Shown: positions 46,237-60,524, numbered from the stretch's first letter. The stretch: 64,000 nt of DNA from Xiphophorus maculatus (GCF_002775205.1 NC_036445.1:3802802-3866801); one strand, 5' to 3'. Notes: a model not told the origin generated them from the letters alone. Numbers and translations: made by a program.

Positions 46237-49200
46237 ATGACTGGACCTCTGATGATTCTTCTCATTGGCTCTTTACTACAAGGTGAATTTCTAATTGGTT
46301 ACATTTAAACTTTGTTGAAATTTTTATAACACTGGATATACAGTATATTGTATTTAAATCATTTTAGATTAGAGTGTAAAATTATCCAAATTAAATTATT
46401 ACATAAATAATGGAGTTTTCATAAGAAGACTGAGCTTATCCGAATTTAAATTATACATCAAATTGTAAATAATGGTTCAATACCATTCTATTGAGCTTTT
46501 CTATTAGCAGCATATAAACAGAAGTTAGAAAAAAAAAACTTTAAAATCAATGAACACCTGAATATTTAATCAGTTTCATTCTTTCAGTGTATTGTTTACT
46601 CCAACTTCATTGGTTGTTTGAACTCAAATTAACATAAATTTTCATAAATTGCAAATTACTGAGGAACATGACCCATCTTTACACAGTGTTTACATGAATG
46701 AACAGTGTAAACTTTTATGAAACAAGTTACAAAGCAAAAATGTGAGACAAATCAAAAGCTATTTTAGACAAGAACATCATGACTTTAACATTATCTTGAA
46801 TGAAAGATGAACTGCAAAGTCTCATTTTTAAACTTATTGCTATTTTTGAAGTCATGATACAGTTTAAATAAAAGATTGCAGCATTTTTTTCATTGCTATA
46901 TCTGTTTTGTTTTTCAGGCTCCAACTGTAACCGATATCAGGCTAACTTGCCACAGATTGTACAAGTTATGACAGGATCATGTCTGACGGTGCCCTGCTCC
47001 TTTAATGTAGCGGATCAAAGCGCCTTAAATAACCAATGTCAAGCTATTTGGCGTTCCCAAAGCACAGGCAATGCCCAACAGCTTGCTGACAGAAATCCAC
47101 AAACAGGAGACTTAACAAAGAAAAACTGCACCACAACTTTCAACAATATCCAGCTTTCTCATACCAAGAGTTATTACTTCAGAATCGACTGTAGCAATCT
47201 TCTAAAATACAGTTTTTACCCACCATTTGTAAAAATTGATGTCACAGGTAGGTTTGACATACACATGCAGAATTTTGTTGGATAAATTATGTTGAGGCAG
47301 CTAACTTTGAATTTATTGTATTTTACTAACACGCTAAATAATCAATTGCATCTGAACTTTCCAACCAGATAATTTTCCCTCACCAACTCTGACTCCGTCC
47401 ACACTGAAGATAAAGGAAGGAGAGTCAGTGAGTCTGATGTGCTCTGCTCCAGCTCCATGTCTGCCTCATCCTCCAACTCTGATTTGGACCCCAAAACTGG
47501 GGGACATTCAGGAAGCACTGCAGGAGAATCTGGACAAAACTAAATTCAAGACGTCTGTTATGAACTTTACTGCTTCTCACCTCCACAATAAACAGAACAT
47601 TTCCTGCACTGCTGTGTACAAGAAACAAGATGGAAGCTCTGATGCTGGTCTTTCAACACTATTAGTTCCAGATGTTTTGTGTAAGTTTCTTTATCTTCTT
47701 TTAAAGTCACAACTCAGGGTATTTGTTTACATATAGCTTTTAGATTTAGAGATATTAAACACAATATTTGAAAACGTTTATTTAGTTTCTAAAAATTAAG
47801 ATGGAATCTAATGCTATTTAGACAGCAAGATTAATAGTTAAATATATTTAACATTAAATGTGGAGAAAACTAAAGTCAGCATGTTTGTTACCATACAAAC
47901 ATACTGCCGTTTAACCTTCATCAGAGTAAAAAGAAACAGTTAAAACTTATAACATAAGCTGAAAAAGTGTACCACACAAAAATGTTAAATCAACAAATCA
48001 CATAGTAAATTAATGGACTTAACAGTCAGCTTTCCACTGGGGAGAATTGACCTTGTTGGATGACCCTGAGTAGGCACTGGGCTAAAAACTTTTAATATTT
48101 ATCAAAATTTTTAGAGATAATAATAATAATACAGTAAAACAAAAAAGTCATCATTATAAAATTTATGGTTGGACAATTCACTGAATTTCTTAGATTTCTT
48201 GAATTTCTTTGATCTTCATTCAAGCCTGAAGGAAATAAAACTTTTTAGATAAGTCAGTGTTTCAGTTAATCAAGCTGATCATCTAATGACGATAGATTGA
48301 TCTCATAAAACATTAGGTTTTTAATGGATGATTTTACTTATTTAAACTGATCTAACAGTTCACAGGAAAGTAATTCCCTCCTTTCTTAACCACTTGTTAC
48401 CATTATTGACCACAGACTTAGATTGCAAATTCCACTTAAACCACAATTGAGACAAGGTCGGGAGTGCATCCCACTGTTAATGCATAATAAACACAGATAG
48501 TTAAGTCCAAAGTTAACTACTGTATATACATACTTCTGGAGATTCAAAATTGTTTGCATTCAGTCAAGAAAGTAATTCCTCATAATAAAAGAGGCATGCA
48601 CAGCTTAAAATGTAATAAAGCAATGACTTTCAAATCAAACGTAAAATCTATTTTTATTTACATTTTAATAAAAAGTAGAATGTCAAATATTATTCATATT
48701 TATTTCATAATCAGTGCAACAATTTAATTGTTTCTAGTGGTGTTTTTACAATTTATCTATGTTAATTAGCACCCAGTCTTTTAGGTGGAAAAGCATACTT
48801 GTCACCACCCTACTTCAGCTACATTCACAGATTTTGTATTCAATTAGTCAGCAACTTAGATTAGGCCTTAGTAAAATTTTGATCCCAGTCAGAAGAAATA
48901 TTAAAAATAAAAAAGAATAATCAACCTAATAAAGAATTTGTTTCTTAACTGTATCAAGGATTATATTGAAAGCATTTTGTCATAACATAGTAGATGACGT
49001 TCAGATCAGTTATGTATAACTGAGCAAATTTGAAGCTAAATACAGAGATTTATTGTAGGTTATGTTCAAATTACCGTGTTCTGCTTAAGTTAGAATCTGT
49101 TAGACATCAAAAATATAAATTCATTGTACTTAATTCCAAATGCATTCGTTAGTTAATAGCTCATTTCTAATTCATCACTAACCACACCTGGACATTGACC

Positions 49201-52200
49201 AATTTGACCAAACATCAAATATCTTAAATAGAACATTTCTGGTTGAAGTATTTGGGCTCAAGATCTCAAAAGGCTATACATCAATTCCATTACTAAAGAA
49301 ATTCAACAACAGGTGTAAAACAAAGGAAATGACACCTACTAATCTGGAAAACATGAAGTTTTTTTCTAAGGTTTTGAAAATCTCAACACACAATTGAAGC
49401 TCTTATGCCAAAATAGAGGAAATGTGGTACAATTGTGAGCTTTCCCATGAGTGGATAGTCGACCAAAATTAATTCAAAACAGCATCAATAACTCAGCCAT
49501 GAATTAACAAAACAAGTATCTATTGCTGAGCTCCTCCACTGCTGACTTAAAAGTAAATAAAGACCTGTCTTAACCCCCCCAAAATTTTTATGTTACAAAT
49601 ATCTTTGACAACATATTTGTTGTTACACGTAGTGAGAAACTACATTTCACATATTACCTGCAGTTAAACATGGTAGAGTAACTAGAACCTAGTTCTCCAG
49701 CAATCATTCAATAAGAGGTAGGGCAAACGCTAAAAAGGTCATCAGTCCATCATAGGGTTACTCATTAGACATATAGAAATAAACCCAAATGGACACTTCA
49801 TCCAATTGATTTAGTTAACATACCATGCCTGTCAACCAGCCTAACATACATGTCTTTGCATTGTGAAAAAGTACAGGAGTACATAGAAAGAAATTAGGCA
49901 CGCCCAGGGAGAATATGTATCCTGCATTAGGAAAGACATTATTGCGTGAAAGTTTTTTTTGTTTTGTTTTTTTCCCCACTGAGATTAGTTTCACAATATA
50001 AAACTTTGAATTTACTCTGCTAGCGCCGCCTCCGAGTCCGGATCTCGGGAGGCCTTAATCTCCGGGTCGTCTGCGTCTGGTACTTGCGTCGGCCAGCCAC
50101 ACCCACGAATGGAACAGCACTCCTTATGTACCTTCCAGGTGGCCACGTAACTAGAAGCACCTCCAACAATCGAGGCCCTAATTGATAAACAGTTTACTTG
50201 CCACATTGCACACACACAGGACCGCACAGCAGGGGCCGTCACACTAGCTTATTCATTTTACCAAGTACCTGCAATGAACTTCCTATACATTATGGGGTTC
50301 AAATAATTTGCTTTCCTCTTCTTGTATTTCCCTAAAAATACAGAAATTGCAGTCAGTTTCTTTTGTACAGTTCTAAGGAAGTGTGATGTACCAATGACTT
50401 GCAGTAGTATTGCCAACCCAACATTGCAGAATTATACCTTGTACATACGGAGATGTTGGCGTACAAGATTTTAAACATTAAAGTTTGTGCAGCACAAAGA
50501 CTTTTTTAATGCAAAGCTGAAAATGACGTTGGACATTAGTCCAATGGATGTTCTGTGTATGTATAAGACTTAATTAAATCACTAATTTATATTATATTTG
50601 CAATGAACAAGAAGTTTCCACAAGTGTTAGCAAAACAGAAAACAATTAGTGTCTTTGAATTGTCACAGCTTTGTAAAGATATTTGATTAGTGTCCATTAT
50701 TAACAATGTGTCATTTGCCTTTTTTTTAGATTCCCCTAAGAATGTCACAGTTTCAGTCAGTCCCTCTGGTCCGGTTGTAGAGAACAGCAATGTGACTCTG
50801 ACATGTAACAGTGATGCCAACCCAGCAGAGCAGAATTACACCTGGCATGGAGTTGATGGATCCAAGGAAATTGTCATTGGAAATGAAAAGATTTTAAACA
50901 TCATAGTGTCTACAAGCAAAAAGAGGTTTTTTTGCACGGCTGAAAATGTTCTTGGCGAAAAACCTTCAAACATCAGTGACATAGATGTTCTGTGTATGTA
51001 TGAGATCTGATGAGATCAAAACCATCTATAAGGTTAAGAAGATCATAAGTTTAAAAAAATTATAATTTTGTTTTTACAAACCGTAAATCAACTTTCAAAG
51101 GCTTTATGGCCAATTGTCAAATTTATTAACCTTAAACAAGTGAGCTTGATCAAGCTATTTTACATAGTTGCCAAACAAGATTTCAAAATACATTTTCATG
51201 TTTTGTTTCAGTTTTTACAATTACTTTTAATATTAGATCTTTGTATCATTGCATTTATTTTTATATGCAGCATCTTTAAATGTTTTCCTTTTTTCCTTTC
51301 AGTTCCTTCACAGATATTATTTTCATCTAAATGCATGAAAACTTCAAATCGGGTCAACTGTTCCTGTGAAACAGTAGGAAACCCGTCTCCAACAACACAT
51401 TGGTACTTGAATGGGAAGCCAGTGATTCAGTCTAGCCAGATGGTGATTACACATGAGTTTCTAAATAGCTCATATCTGAGGAGCATTATCACTGTTGATG
51501 AACCACAGGACAGAGATCTGTCCACCTTGCAGTGCTTCAGCTCCAATTCTCTGGGTTCATTCAGTAAAGGGTTTTGTGTCAGCTACCTTGACAACTCAAG
51601 AGAAAATGAAGGTATGTCTTGTCTCTTTAAATTTGCAAATAAAATTCATGCTGGAGCAGAGTAATTTTATCTTCCATTTTTATTGTAGGTCAAATCTGGA
51701 TGCCTGTCTCCATTGCCATTGTTGTAGTTTTTCTACTTATAATATGCGCCTTGCTGCTTGTTGTCGGGTAGGATATGCAGCATTTTTCTTTTTATAAGTC
51801 TGTTTCACTTTCTTTGCAGCCTTGTGTTGTTCACCAATAAAAGACACGATTGATGTCAGATATTCTGCATTTTTTGTAGGTTTCAGAGGACTCACTATAC
51901 ACCTAAAAGTGTCGCAGCTGCTTCAGGTCAACATGGAGCCAAAGAGCAAACCAAGGTATATTGACATTGCTTTGTTACAAATTATTTTGTTTTTTAATTT
52001 CCAAAATATTTTTGTTTTTTCAAGGCTTCTCTTCCATTTCAGTAGCCAAAAACAATATAAAAAGTTGTTCATATTCTGTGGATCTTTTTTCAGGCCGACA
52101 ACTGCCAACCTTCAACTGGAACTGATCTAAGCTGCAATAATCTGGAAAAAATGAGTAAAAGCTCAGCAGACAAAAGTGAAGATGTGATATATGCTAGTTT

Positions 52201-52429
52201 AAATTGGAGAGAAAATAACAAAGCGAAGGAGGAAGACTTTTACGTGAATCTTGAACTGCCCGATGTCTCCCGTTGGAATGAGAAAAAGTGTGAGAATGTG
52301 GGAGAACATTCTGTGAGCAATGAAGAAGAAATAGGAAGTCTGCATGCTGAAGATAAGACTAAAAACATAAGAAAGGGATCAGAGGTTGTATATGCGCAGG
52401 TTAAATTTCAGACCAAAACCCGAGTCTGA
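46237..52429 (+). CDS. Siglec-like inhibitory receptor D (V-C2-I-C2, two ITIMs)
   Basis: Exons: 46237-46282, 46918-47247, 47369-47680, 50730-50993, 51303-51611, 51689-51767, 51880-51955 and 52094-52429, giving 583 residues. The plan is identical to gene C: signal peptide (MTGPLMILLIGSLLQG), V-set with SYYFRIDC and the lectin arginine, C2, I-set (SPKNVTVSVSPSGPV), C2 (VNCSCETVGNPSP), a membrane segment (AIVVVFLLIICALLLVV) and a cytoplasmic tail. ITIMs are VIYASL (52184-52201) and VVYAQV (52385-52402); FYVNLEL adds a possible Grb2-type site. The motif that is SLYAEV in gene C is SLHAED here (histidine for tyrosine at 52343-52345), so it cannot be phosphorylated. The 3-kb intron 3 holds a broken copy of the I-set exon. 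C and D are close paralogues whose tails retain different ITIMs. Confidence 0.88.
49990..50260. other. GC-rich block of unknown origin in gene D intron 3
   Basis: Its composition changes sharply compared with the AT-rich flanks (gctagcgccgcctccgagtcc, ctccgggtcgtctgcg, cgtcggccagccac). A 76-codon minus-strand frame spans 50012-50242 but I recognise no protein. It is probably a mobile-element fragment. Confidence 0.4.
50325..50557 (+). pseudogene. Decayed I-set exon in gene D
   Basis: It is a relative of the functional I-set exon at 50730-50993. Shared text includes tgccaacccaacattgcagaattatacctt, the reduced form of gccaacccagcagagcagaattacacctgg, plus agattttaaacatta and gatgttctgtgtatgt at the donor. 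It has internal deletions and stops. It indicates a tandem duplication of this exon followed by loss. Confidence 0.65.
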
Positions 52430-52461
52430 GTAAATGATCATTCTCTGGACATAATAGTGAA

Positions 52462-52482
52462 AATAAACTCAAGTGAAATAAA
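52462..52482 (+). terminator. Poly(A) signals of gene D
   Basis: Two AATAAA hexamers lie at 52462-52467 and 52477-52482, 33 and 48 bases after the stop codon. Confidence 0.55.
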
Positions 52483-52561
52483 AGTTTAACACTGAAAATC
52501 AAGGAGGGTTTAAAAAGAACAAGGTCCTTATGGCTTGCACTTATTCATTTCATTCACCCAT

Positions 52562-52618
52562 TAGTACCCCGAGCATACACATCTAGACTTACACTAGATG
52601 TGTATGCTCGGGGTACTA
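52562..52618. repeat. Perfect 25-bp inverted repeat
   Basis: The left arm (52562-52586, tagtaccccgagcataca...) and right arm (52594-52618) are perfect reverse complements with a 7-nt loop. A second small hairpin (atcatac / gtatgat) follows directly. No protein association is seen. Confidence 0.75.
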
Positions 52619-53554
52619 TCATACGTAGGTATGATCCTAAAATGCACTCATAGTTCATGTAGGATCATAAAACTCTCTGTTAAAATGGTTCCTAAGTACA
52701 CAACAGAAAAAATATAATGGTGCATCATACAGAAAGCAGCGAAAGTTAACATGGAGTATGCTTTATGTGAGTTTGGTATGAGGTCTGTCATGACGGAGAT
52801 GTTCCTGTTGTTTGGTCACTTGGACATTGAAAAGCATGTGAAGCCCTGTGTGATTTTTTGGAGCTAATATTGTCACAATAATTTGCAACTTAACATCAAA
52901 AGACCTGAGCTGGGATGTTTATGAATGAGGTTTGCATGTCCATTGCTTGCAGAGTCTTTTTCTCTGTTCTCACCTTCTCTGGTGGTTAAGTAAATAACTG
53001 ATGGTTAAGTTGAGATCACAGAGAGAAAATAAGTATAGGGCTGTTCCCAACTGTTTTCATTTGCATGTTCTTTTGTACTTGTCAGTTTTTAAATGAGTTC
53101 CTCCTTTGTTAAGACATTTTCTGATGCTTCTAAAAAATATGGTAAGTTCACTTTAAAGCAAGATGACTTCTTTACTGAGCATTTGAATCCTGGGATTATT
53201 AGTGCACAGATATTTAAACAAGTGTTAAAATTTAAGAAGGAAAAGGGAAAGGAGTTGTGAGAGATTTCTTCTGAGGTGAGGCGTGTCCACATATAATGTT
53301 AAACTTTGCGCTTGTTTTTGGAGATTATGAATTACAAACTTGTTAAAAAAGGTTACCTTTGTAAATGTAAAGAAAAATGCAGTCAAATGTTTAAGGAAAT
53401 GTTTGGAGTTCTTGTGTTTGTTTATTTATGCTAACCACATTTTTCTAACATACTGAATAAAAGAGAAGAGATTGTACTTTTCACTAGTTCTTTTAGTTTT
53501 TTTTTATTTTAAGTTAGATGACATTTTGATTAGGTTATGTCATATGATCCATGT
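52619..53554. other. Intergenic DNA downstream of gene D
   Basis: No gene was recognised. Short frames, including 53089-53292 on the minus strand, are unsupported. Confidence 0.35.
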
Positions 53555-54935
<1,381 letters not shown>

Positions 54936-55941
54936 GATCAAAATGAATTCTGATAGGATGAAAACTTGCTGCTTACAAAGAACGCAGCAAATTCCAACAA
55001 AAGAAATGCAGTTTGTTTATTTGTTTAGAAAAAAAAATAGTAAACATAATACAGGCATAAATGTAAGATTTAATTTTTAATTATTACAAAATGCCCATTC
55101 AAAAAATATTGTAAAAAATGTATTAGGCCCTCAGAAAAAGCAGTTGCTCTTAATATTAATATTGCTGGAAGAAAATGTCGTTCTCCTGCTTGACAAACTC
55201 AAAAGGTCACAAAAGTACATATGAAAGAGAAACATTCATTTGTAGCACCCAATATAGCCTGTCTTTTTTATGAACTTTATTGTAAAGGGTAAAAAAAACT
55301 CTTTGAAATAACATGTATGCCTTACAGCTTGCAAAATATGGCATGATTCAAACACGCATTGTCCGGAAACTTTGCATTTTAATAATGGGTCAAGATAGGT
55401 TTTTGAAATACTTTGTCTAATGTTTTGCAAACAGTAAACCAAGAAAGCTTCTTTTTCAGGTGGTCTTGTTCCTCTGGTTAACTTCTGTAGACGCAGTCAT
55501 TGGTTTCTTGTTTAAAACTACAAGTGAGGGGACGTGCATGCGATTAGGCTGTGGTCAAAACCGGTGGACTTAAAAGCAGCAACACACAAGTGGTTCATCA
55601 CATATTCTTGCAGCAGCTCATCTGACAAGGTAAGTGCTCTAGTACATTTATGTAGTGAATGAAATTATGGTATAAAGCCTGCAGTTTTATCCTACAAATC
55701 AGATTATCTGACATTAAAACTATCTCCTCTAAATCAATTTTTAACATCTGCTGAAGAACTTTGTCATTAAAGAATTTCCAGTGGCATAAGAAAATGATGT
55801 CTAGGCAAAAATGATTGTGATGGAATAATAATAACCCTTCTGCTACAGTCAGTGCATGAGTAGTCAACATGATCTGCTGAAATATTTCTACATTTATTGT
55901 GTTTTAGGATCTTGAGGATTTTAAAAGTGACCACTGTCTTC
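54936..55941. other. Intergenic DNA and probable 5' UTR exon of gene E
   Basis: There is no coding exon. A probable noncoding first exon of gene E ends at 55629 (tctgacaag then gtaagt). The continuation would be 55908 onwards, after gtgttttag. A TATA-like acttaaaagcagc lies at about 55568. The rest is featureless. Confidence 0.35.
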
Positions 55942-58900
55942 ATGGGACCTGTTTGTCTTCTTAGACTGCTCTGCATCATCAGTGGTGGTACCGTAACCTG
56001 TATCTTGTACTGAAGAACCATTTTATGTTTGACACAGATTTTTTTGCAAGTATTGGATTCATTTGCATTATTCTGACAGAACCAAATTGCAGTTATTGAG
56101 GTCGTTAAATCTGCTCCTATATAAACAAATGACTGAAATGTATTTATTTATCTTCATATTTTCCATTGATATACACCAATTCCCCAATTTAAATTAAAAA
56201 ATTACGTTATTTTTAAATACTATTTTTAGTATTGTATTGTTAAATGTCATAATTTTATAAAATAATAATTGAAAATTAAAATAACAAACCCAAAATAATA
56301 ATTGGGTTTTTATGTCATTTTCTTACTGCAAATGTTTCACATGCTGCTAAAAAAAATTTCTGGTTACCTTTTATATTAGGCTTACAGCTTTGCTAAAAAA
56401 AAAAAAAGATCTACTTCACAAACAACATATACTGTACGTCAGAACACAAAAATCTAAATTGGATCCATCTTCCATGCCAGTTCTCCACGAGGTCAGATGT
56501 TGGACCATCCATGTGCCGACAGCAGTTACTGCAGTTGAAGGAAGCTGTGCTGTGGTGCCGTGCCATACGCAGCAGCATGTACGTGTCATTTGGTACAAGT
56601 ACCACAACATGAATTATCCTGTGGTATATGATCAACGATTTAATCAAGTGGAACCCCAGTTCAGAAGAAGGACCTACGTGGTGGGTAAAGCTGCAGAGGG
56701 AAACTGCACCTTGAAGATCCAAGATGTGACGATGGCTGACAACAACCTGAGAGTTTATGTGTGGATCAACCCTGACTCTAAAGCAACCCAGAAATTTTAT
56801 GATCAAACAGTTATTATTTCTGTTGGTATGTATACTGTATATTCAGTAATTCAAATTCTATTTTTTGAATCTGAGGGGACATTCCATGCTAAGAACTGTC
56901 TGAGTTTAAGAGTTGCAAAAAAATGGAAGATGTTACCCCATGCAGCATGTAATTCCAGAAATACTGATTTTAATACACATTTTACGTTTTCTTGTCTGCT
57001 CTGATATACACATGCATAAATATACAAGATACCTCATTACTGTCTGTACCAGAGTATCACATCTTAATGTGAATATGCCATCATTTTTTGTCTTATAACC
57101 TTTTACAAAGTTATCCGATTTGTAGCTCACAGCTTTGTCATACCAAAATTGAGAAAAATGCCTTTGAACATAAGATAGTTTCTGTTAAAGATAGAAGTGC
57201 TTAGACACACTCACTTGCCGACAACCACTGACATGTGGGGCCATCCTTTGTGGTCTGGCTGTTGATCTGTTTAACCCTTCTGCTGCAGTCAGTGCATGAA
57301 TAAGGGTTAAGGGGAGGCTTGTGCTTCATCTTTCAGCTTTATGCTGCTCTTTCCCTTGAATTTAAGGGCTTGTTTTGACACAGTTGTGTGGCAATAAGTA
57401 TTTTGAATAGATAGTATTGTGCTTGGTGCTTAAGGCGACCACAAATAGGAAGGTTCACCACCTTTCCATGTTTTCTCCCTTTGTGGATAATGCTTTTGAA
57501 AGCTTCTCTGTGTGGTTCGCTGAAGTTCTGAAACCTAAGAAATGGCTTTATTATCCTAGAACTTTGTTTATAATTTGTTGTTGAATTTCTGTAGATCAGG
57601 GCATAATGTGTTGCTTTTTTTTTTTTTACCTACCTCATGTTGTGAAACAAGTTCTATTTACAAAGTAACTTGAATTGACAGACTAGTCAATACGCTGGTA
57701 TTTTGTTGACTTGTAAAACTGAACCAAAAAATTTGAAAAATCACACCCAACAGTTTATTAAAAAAGAGGGCAATGATATTTTCACATCAAGGATTGATTC
57801 CAATTAAAAACTGCTCAAGAAAGTTTTTTGTTCTTACTCTGATTATATTTAATATTAAATCATTTTAATTGTTTGAAATTTTAAAATTGTTTTTCTCTGT
57901 AGCAGTGCATGATCAATCTGTAGTTTATTCTAACCATACCTAAAAGAATAAAATAAAAATATATCATGTATTTTACAATTTGATTTACTCTCTCACTTTG
58001 ATTTTTAGAGAAAAGAGACCCCATGATATCGGTACAGAGTGTAATCCTGGAAGGAAGTATTTTCGAGGTCGACTGCAGCATAGAGCACTCCTGTCCATAC
58101 TCCCCTCCTTTAATTCACTGGTACAGAAGCCAGTTTCTACAGAACTTCACTTCAGTGACATTCAGTTCAAAAAGAGGAAACCTATGGCTCTACAGAGAAA
58201 CACTGCGGGGAATAGCTACTCAAGACATGCATAAAACCCAAATTAGATGTTCTGCTCAGTTCAGGACTTTGACCACAACAAGTCCTCAAATATCCCTCAA
58301 TGTTTTTGGTAAGTGAAAGTTATATTGTAAGTTCAAATGAACAACAACACAAACATTTATTTACCTATGAATTTTATCATTAAAGATTTGTGTTTAATTT
58401 GTTGTATCTACAGATAAACCTGCCAATGTAAAGATAAAACTGGAAAAACCCATGATAATAGAAGGAGGCAGTATTACTGCAAATTGCACTGTTAATAGTA
58501 ACCCTAAACCCCACACATACTCATGGATTATAAGGCAGATGGGTATTAACAGCAAAATAAATTCAACTACGAGAATAATGTCCTTTCACAACATTACTAG
58601 AAATACTTCTCTGTCCTGCATGGCTTACAATGACATTGGAGTGGGACAATCAGACTGGATGGCTCTACTTGTTCAGTGTACGGAAATTATTAATTTTTTT
58701 TAAATGTAATTATTAGTGGATAAAAGCATCAAAAAATTTTACAGCGAAATCTGACAATGTAGTATTGACCAGATATAGTCATTCTTAACAGGTTTTTGAT
58801 TTAATATACAACAATGGCCTCATGATGTCTTTCCTAAATGTCAGAATAATCAATGATAGATAATGCTCAACCTTTTTTTACTTTGTTAAAATTTAGACGT

Positions 58901-60472
58901 GTATAGATATACATTTCCTTAGTATTTAGTAGAATCACTTTTTATGCTGTATCCCTTTTTCCATATGATTGTTGGAATTTTGACCCATTTCTTCTGACAG
59001 AATTTGTGTAACTTTCATAGCTACAGGCTGTGTTCATATGAAACATTTTCAGCCCTGTCCACAAATCAATGCTTCGTAGTGATTTCTCTGAAGCATTGGC
59101 TTTGTTGCTACCATTTTAAAACATATAAGTCAAGAGATTTCAGTTTGTAATAAAAGTAAATAATTTATTCCATCTTTCTAGATCCTCCAACCATACTTCC
59201 CGAGTCGTCATGCAGCTTGATGGAAGATCTTCTGAGGTGCTTTTGCCACGTGGAGGCTTTCCCTTTTGCTTCCATATCCTGGGATATTGCTGAAAATGAC
59301 TCTCTTATTTCATCAGTCTCCACCAACTATACAATCAGGGCAAATGTAGTGTCAGGGGAAATTAATTTGCCAATATTAAACCAGGACAATGTAAAGTGCA
59401 AAGCCTGGAATGAATTTGGCAGTGACACCAAGCTGCTGATTTTAAACATTACGTCAGAAACATGTAAGTTAAATTCTTGGTGATGACTGCTTTTGTCTAT
59501 GTCCTATCTGAACTTATGTCTTCTTTTCTGCAGCTTCATCGCTTATGTGGTTATGGTTGATGTTTATGGGATGTATTTTGATTCTGGGATTCACATTTTG
59601 TATTAAGCGAAAATTGAACATGAGCAGGTTGGTTGTCTTTACTCCTTGTCTTTTAAAAAGTTTACATTACAACTAATTGACAGGTCTTAGATTGTAATCT
59701 TTTTTGTTTTTTATTTTTGCTATGAGAAATTTAATTTAATTTGCAACATCAAAATTATACCTTTGCTTTTTTCTGAAGGCCCCAACAGTCTCCAACAATT
59801 GTCCAACCGGAAGAACGGTACTACATACCACTAAGGTAGAGAGAATTGCTTTTATGCTTTACAAAATTAAAACAATGAACCACAATTTAATCTAAGACAA
59901 TAACTGAAACACATGAAAGAAAAACATATGATATTAGTCCAACCATCACTTCTGGTTCTGTGTTAACTTTCCTCTTTTGCTTTTTATTAGATTAAAAGAC
60001 TCAGACACAAACCAACAGACACCTGAAAGTAACCTTGAGGAAAACATTTGGTCTTGTGTTTATGACAATGACTTTTTGGAAGACATGACGACTTCAATGG
60101 GACTTCAGCAGCAACAGAAAAATGCATTTTGTGACAAAGAACATGAGATAGAGCCAGTCTCAAAACTCATTTATGGAAAGGTAAATCATTGATTTACAAC
60201 ATACTGGTTCTCATGCAGATTAAAAGATAATCCCTGGAAAGTGATCATATTCTCCATTTAGCTCCTTTTGTTTAAATAAAGTTAAACCAATATGCTTTTC
60301 TCACTTCGAAAAATATTCAAAACTTAATTTTCACTGAATGTTTGAAAGTATTTATCTCAGGCATTCATTTCTACAGGGTGTATACAGCAACATAGATGAT
60401 GACTGCATTGAGAAAACTCATTATGACACGGTAGGTTCCATTGCAGTTCCTCTTCTTCCAAAACATATTTAA
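55942..60472 (+). CDS. Divergent MAG/CD22-like Siglec family receptor E (4 Ig domains)
   Basis: Exons: 55942-55987 (coding part), 56481-56825, 58009-58308, 58414-58677, 59182-59463, 59534-59627, 59779-59835, 59991-60180 and 60377-60472, giving 557 residues. After the signal peptide (MGPVCLLRLLCIISG) the V-set reads WTIHVPTAVTAVEGSC, VVPC, NYPVVYD and GNCTLKIQ, very close in layout to the MAG V-set. The F strand is VYVWIN where Siglecs have Y-Y-F-R, so the lectin arginine appears to be tryptophan. Three C2-type domains follow, then a membrane segment (MWLWLMFMGCILILGFTF) and a tail of about 130 residues. THYDTV near the end fits an ITSM (TxYxxV) if the last exon is read through; LIYGK and VYSN are other tyrosine sites. 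A donor-like gtaggt at 60431 could instead splice onward. A poly(A) signal lies at 60525. Its place next to the FFAR gene suggests it descends from MAG or CD22. Confidence 0.82.
56826..58008. other. Gene E intron 2
   Basis: This 1.2-kb intron contains a 31-bp near-copy (57272-57302, taacccttctgctgcagtca...) of a stretch at 55832-55862, upstream of the signal exon. No coding exon is recognised. Confidence 0.35.
58678..59181. other. Gene E intron 4
   Basis: This is a 504-bp intron between the third and fourth Ig exons. A frame continuing past the donor at 58678 soon ends and is not coding. Nothing else is seen. Confidence 0.4.
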
Positions 60473-60524
60473 AGCAGCCATAGTTGTTTGTATCTATGTT
60501 GTCTTAAGCACAGTTCTTTGTGCA

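Larger units (their letters stand above)
47681..50729. other. Gene D intron 3
   Basis: This 3.05-kb intron is the longest within genes C and D. It is AT-rich to about 49980, then has a GC-rich block (49990-50260) and a decayed I-set exon (50325-50557). The first part resembles gene C intron 3. Confidence 0.45.

Noticed and set aside
50012..50242. Minus-strand frame in the GC-rich block
   Set aside because: No start context, splice sites or recognisable domain; the frame is explained by low stop-codon density in GC-rich DNA.
56411..56806. Minus-strand frame opposite the gene E V-set exon
   Set aside because: It is a shadow of the coding exon on the + strand.
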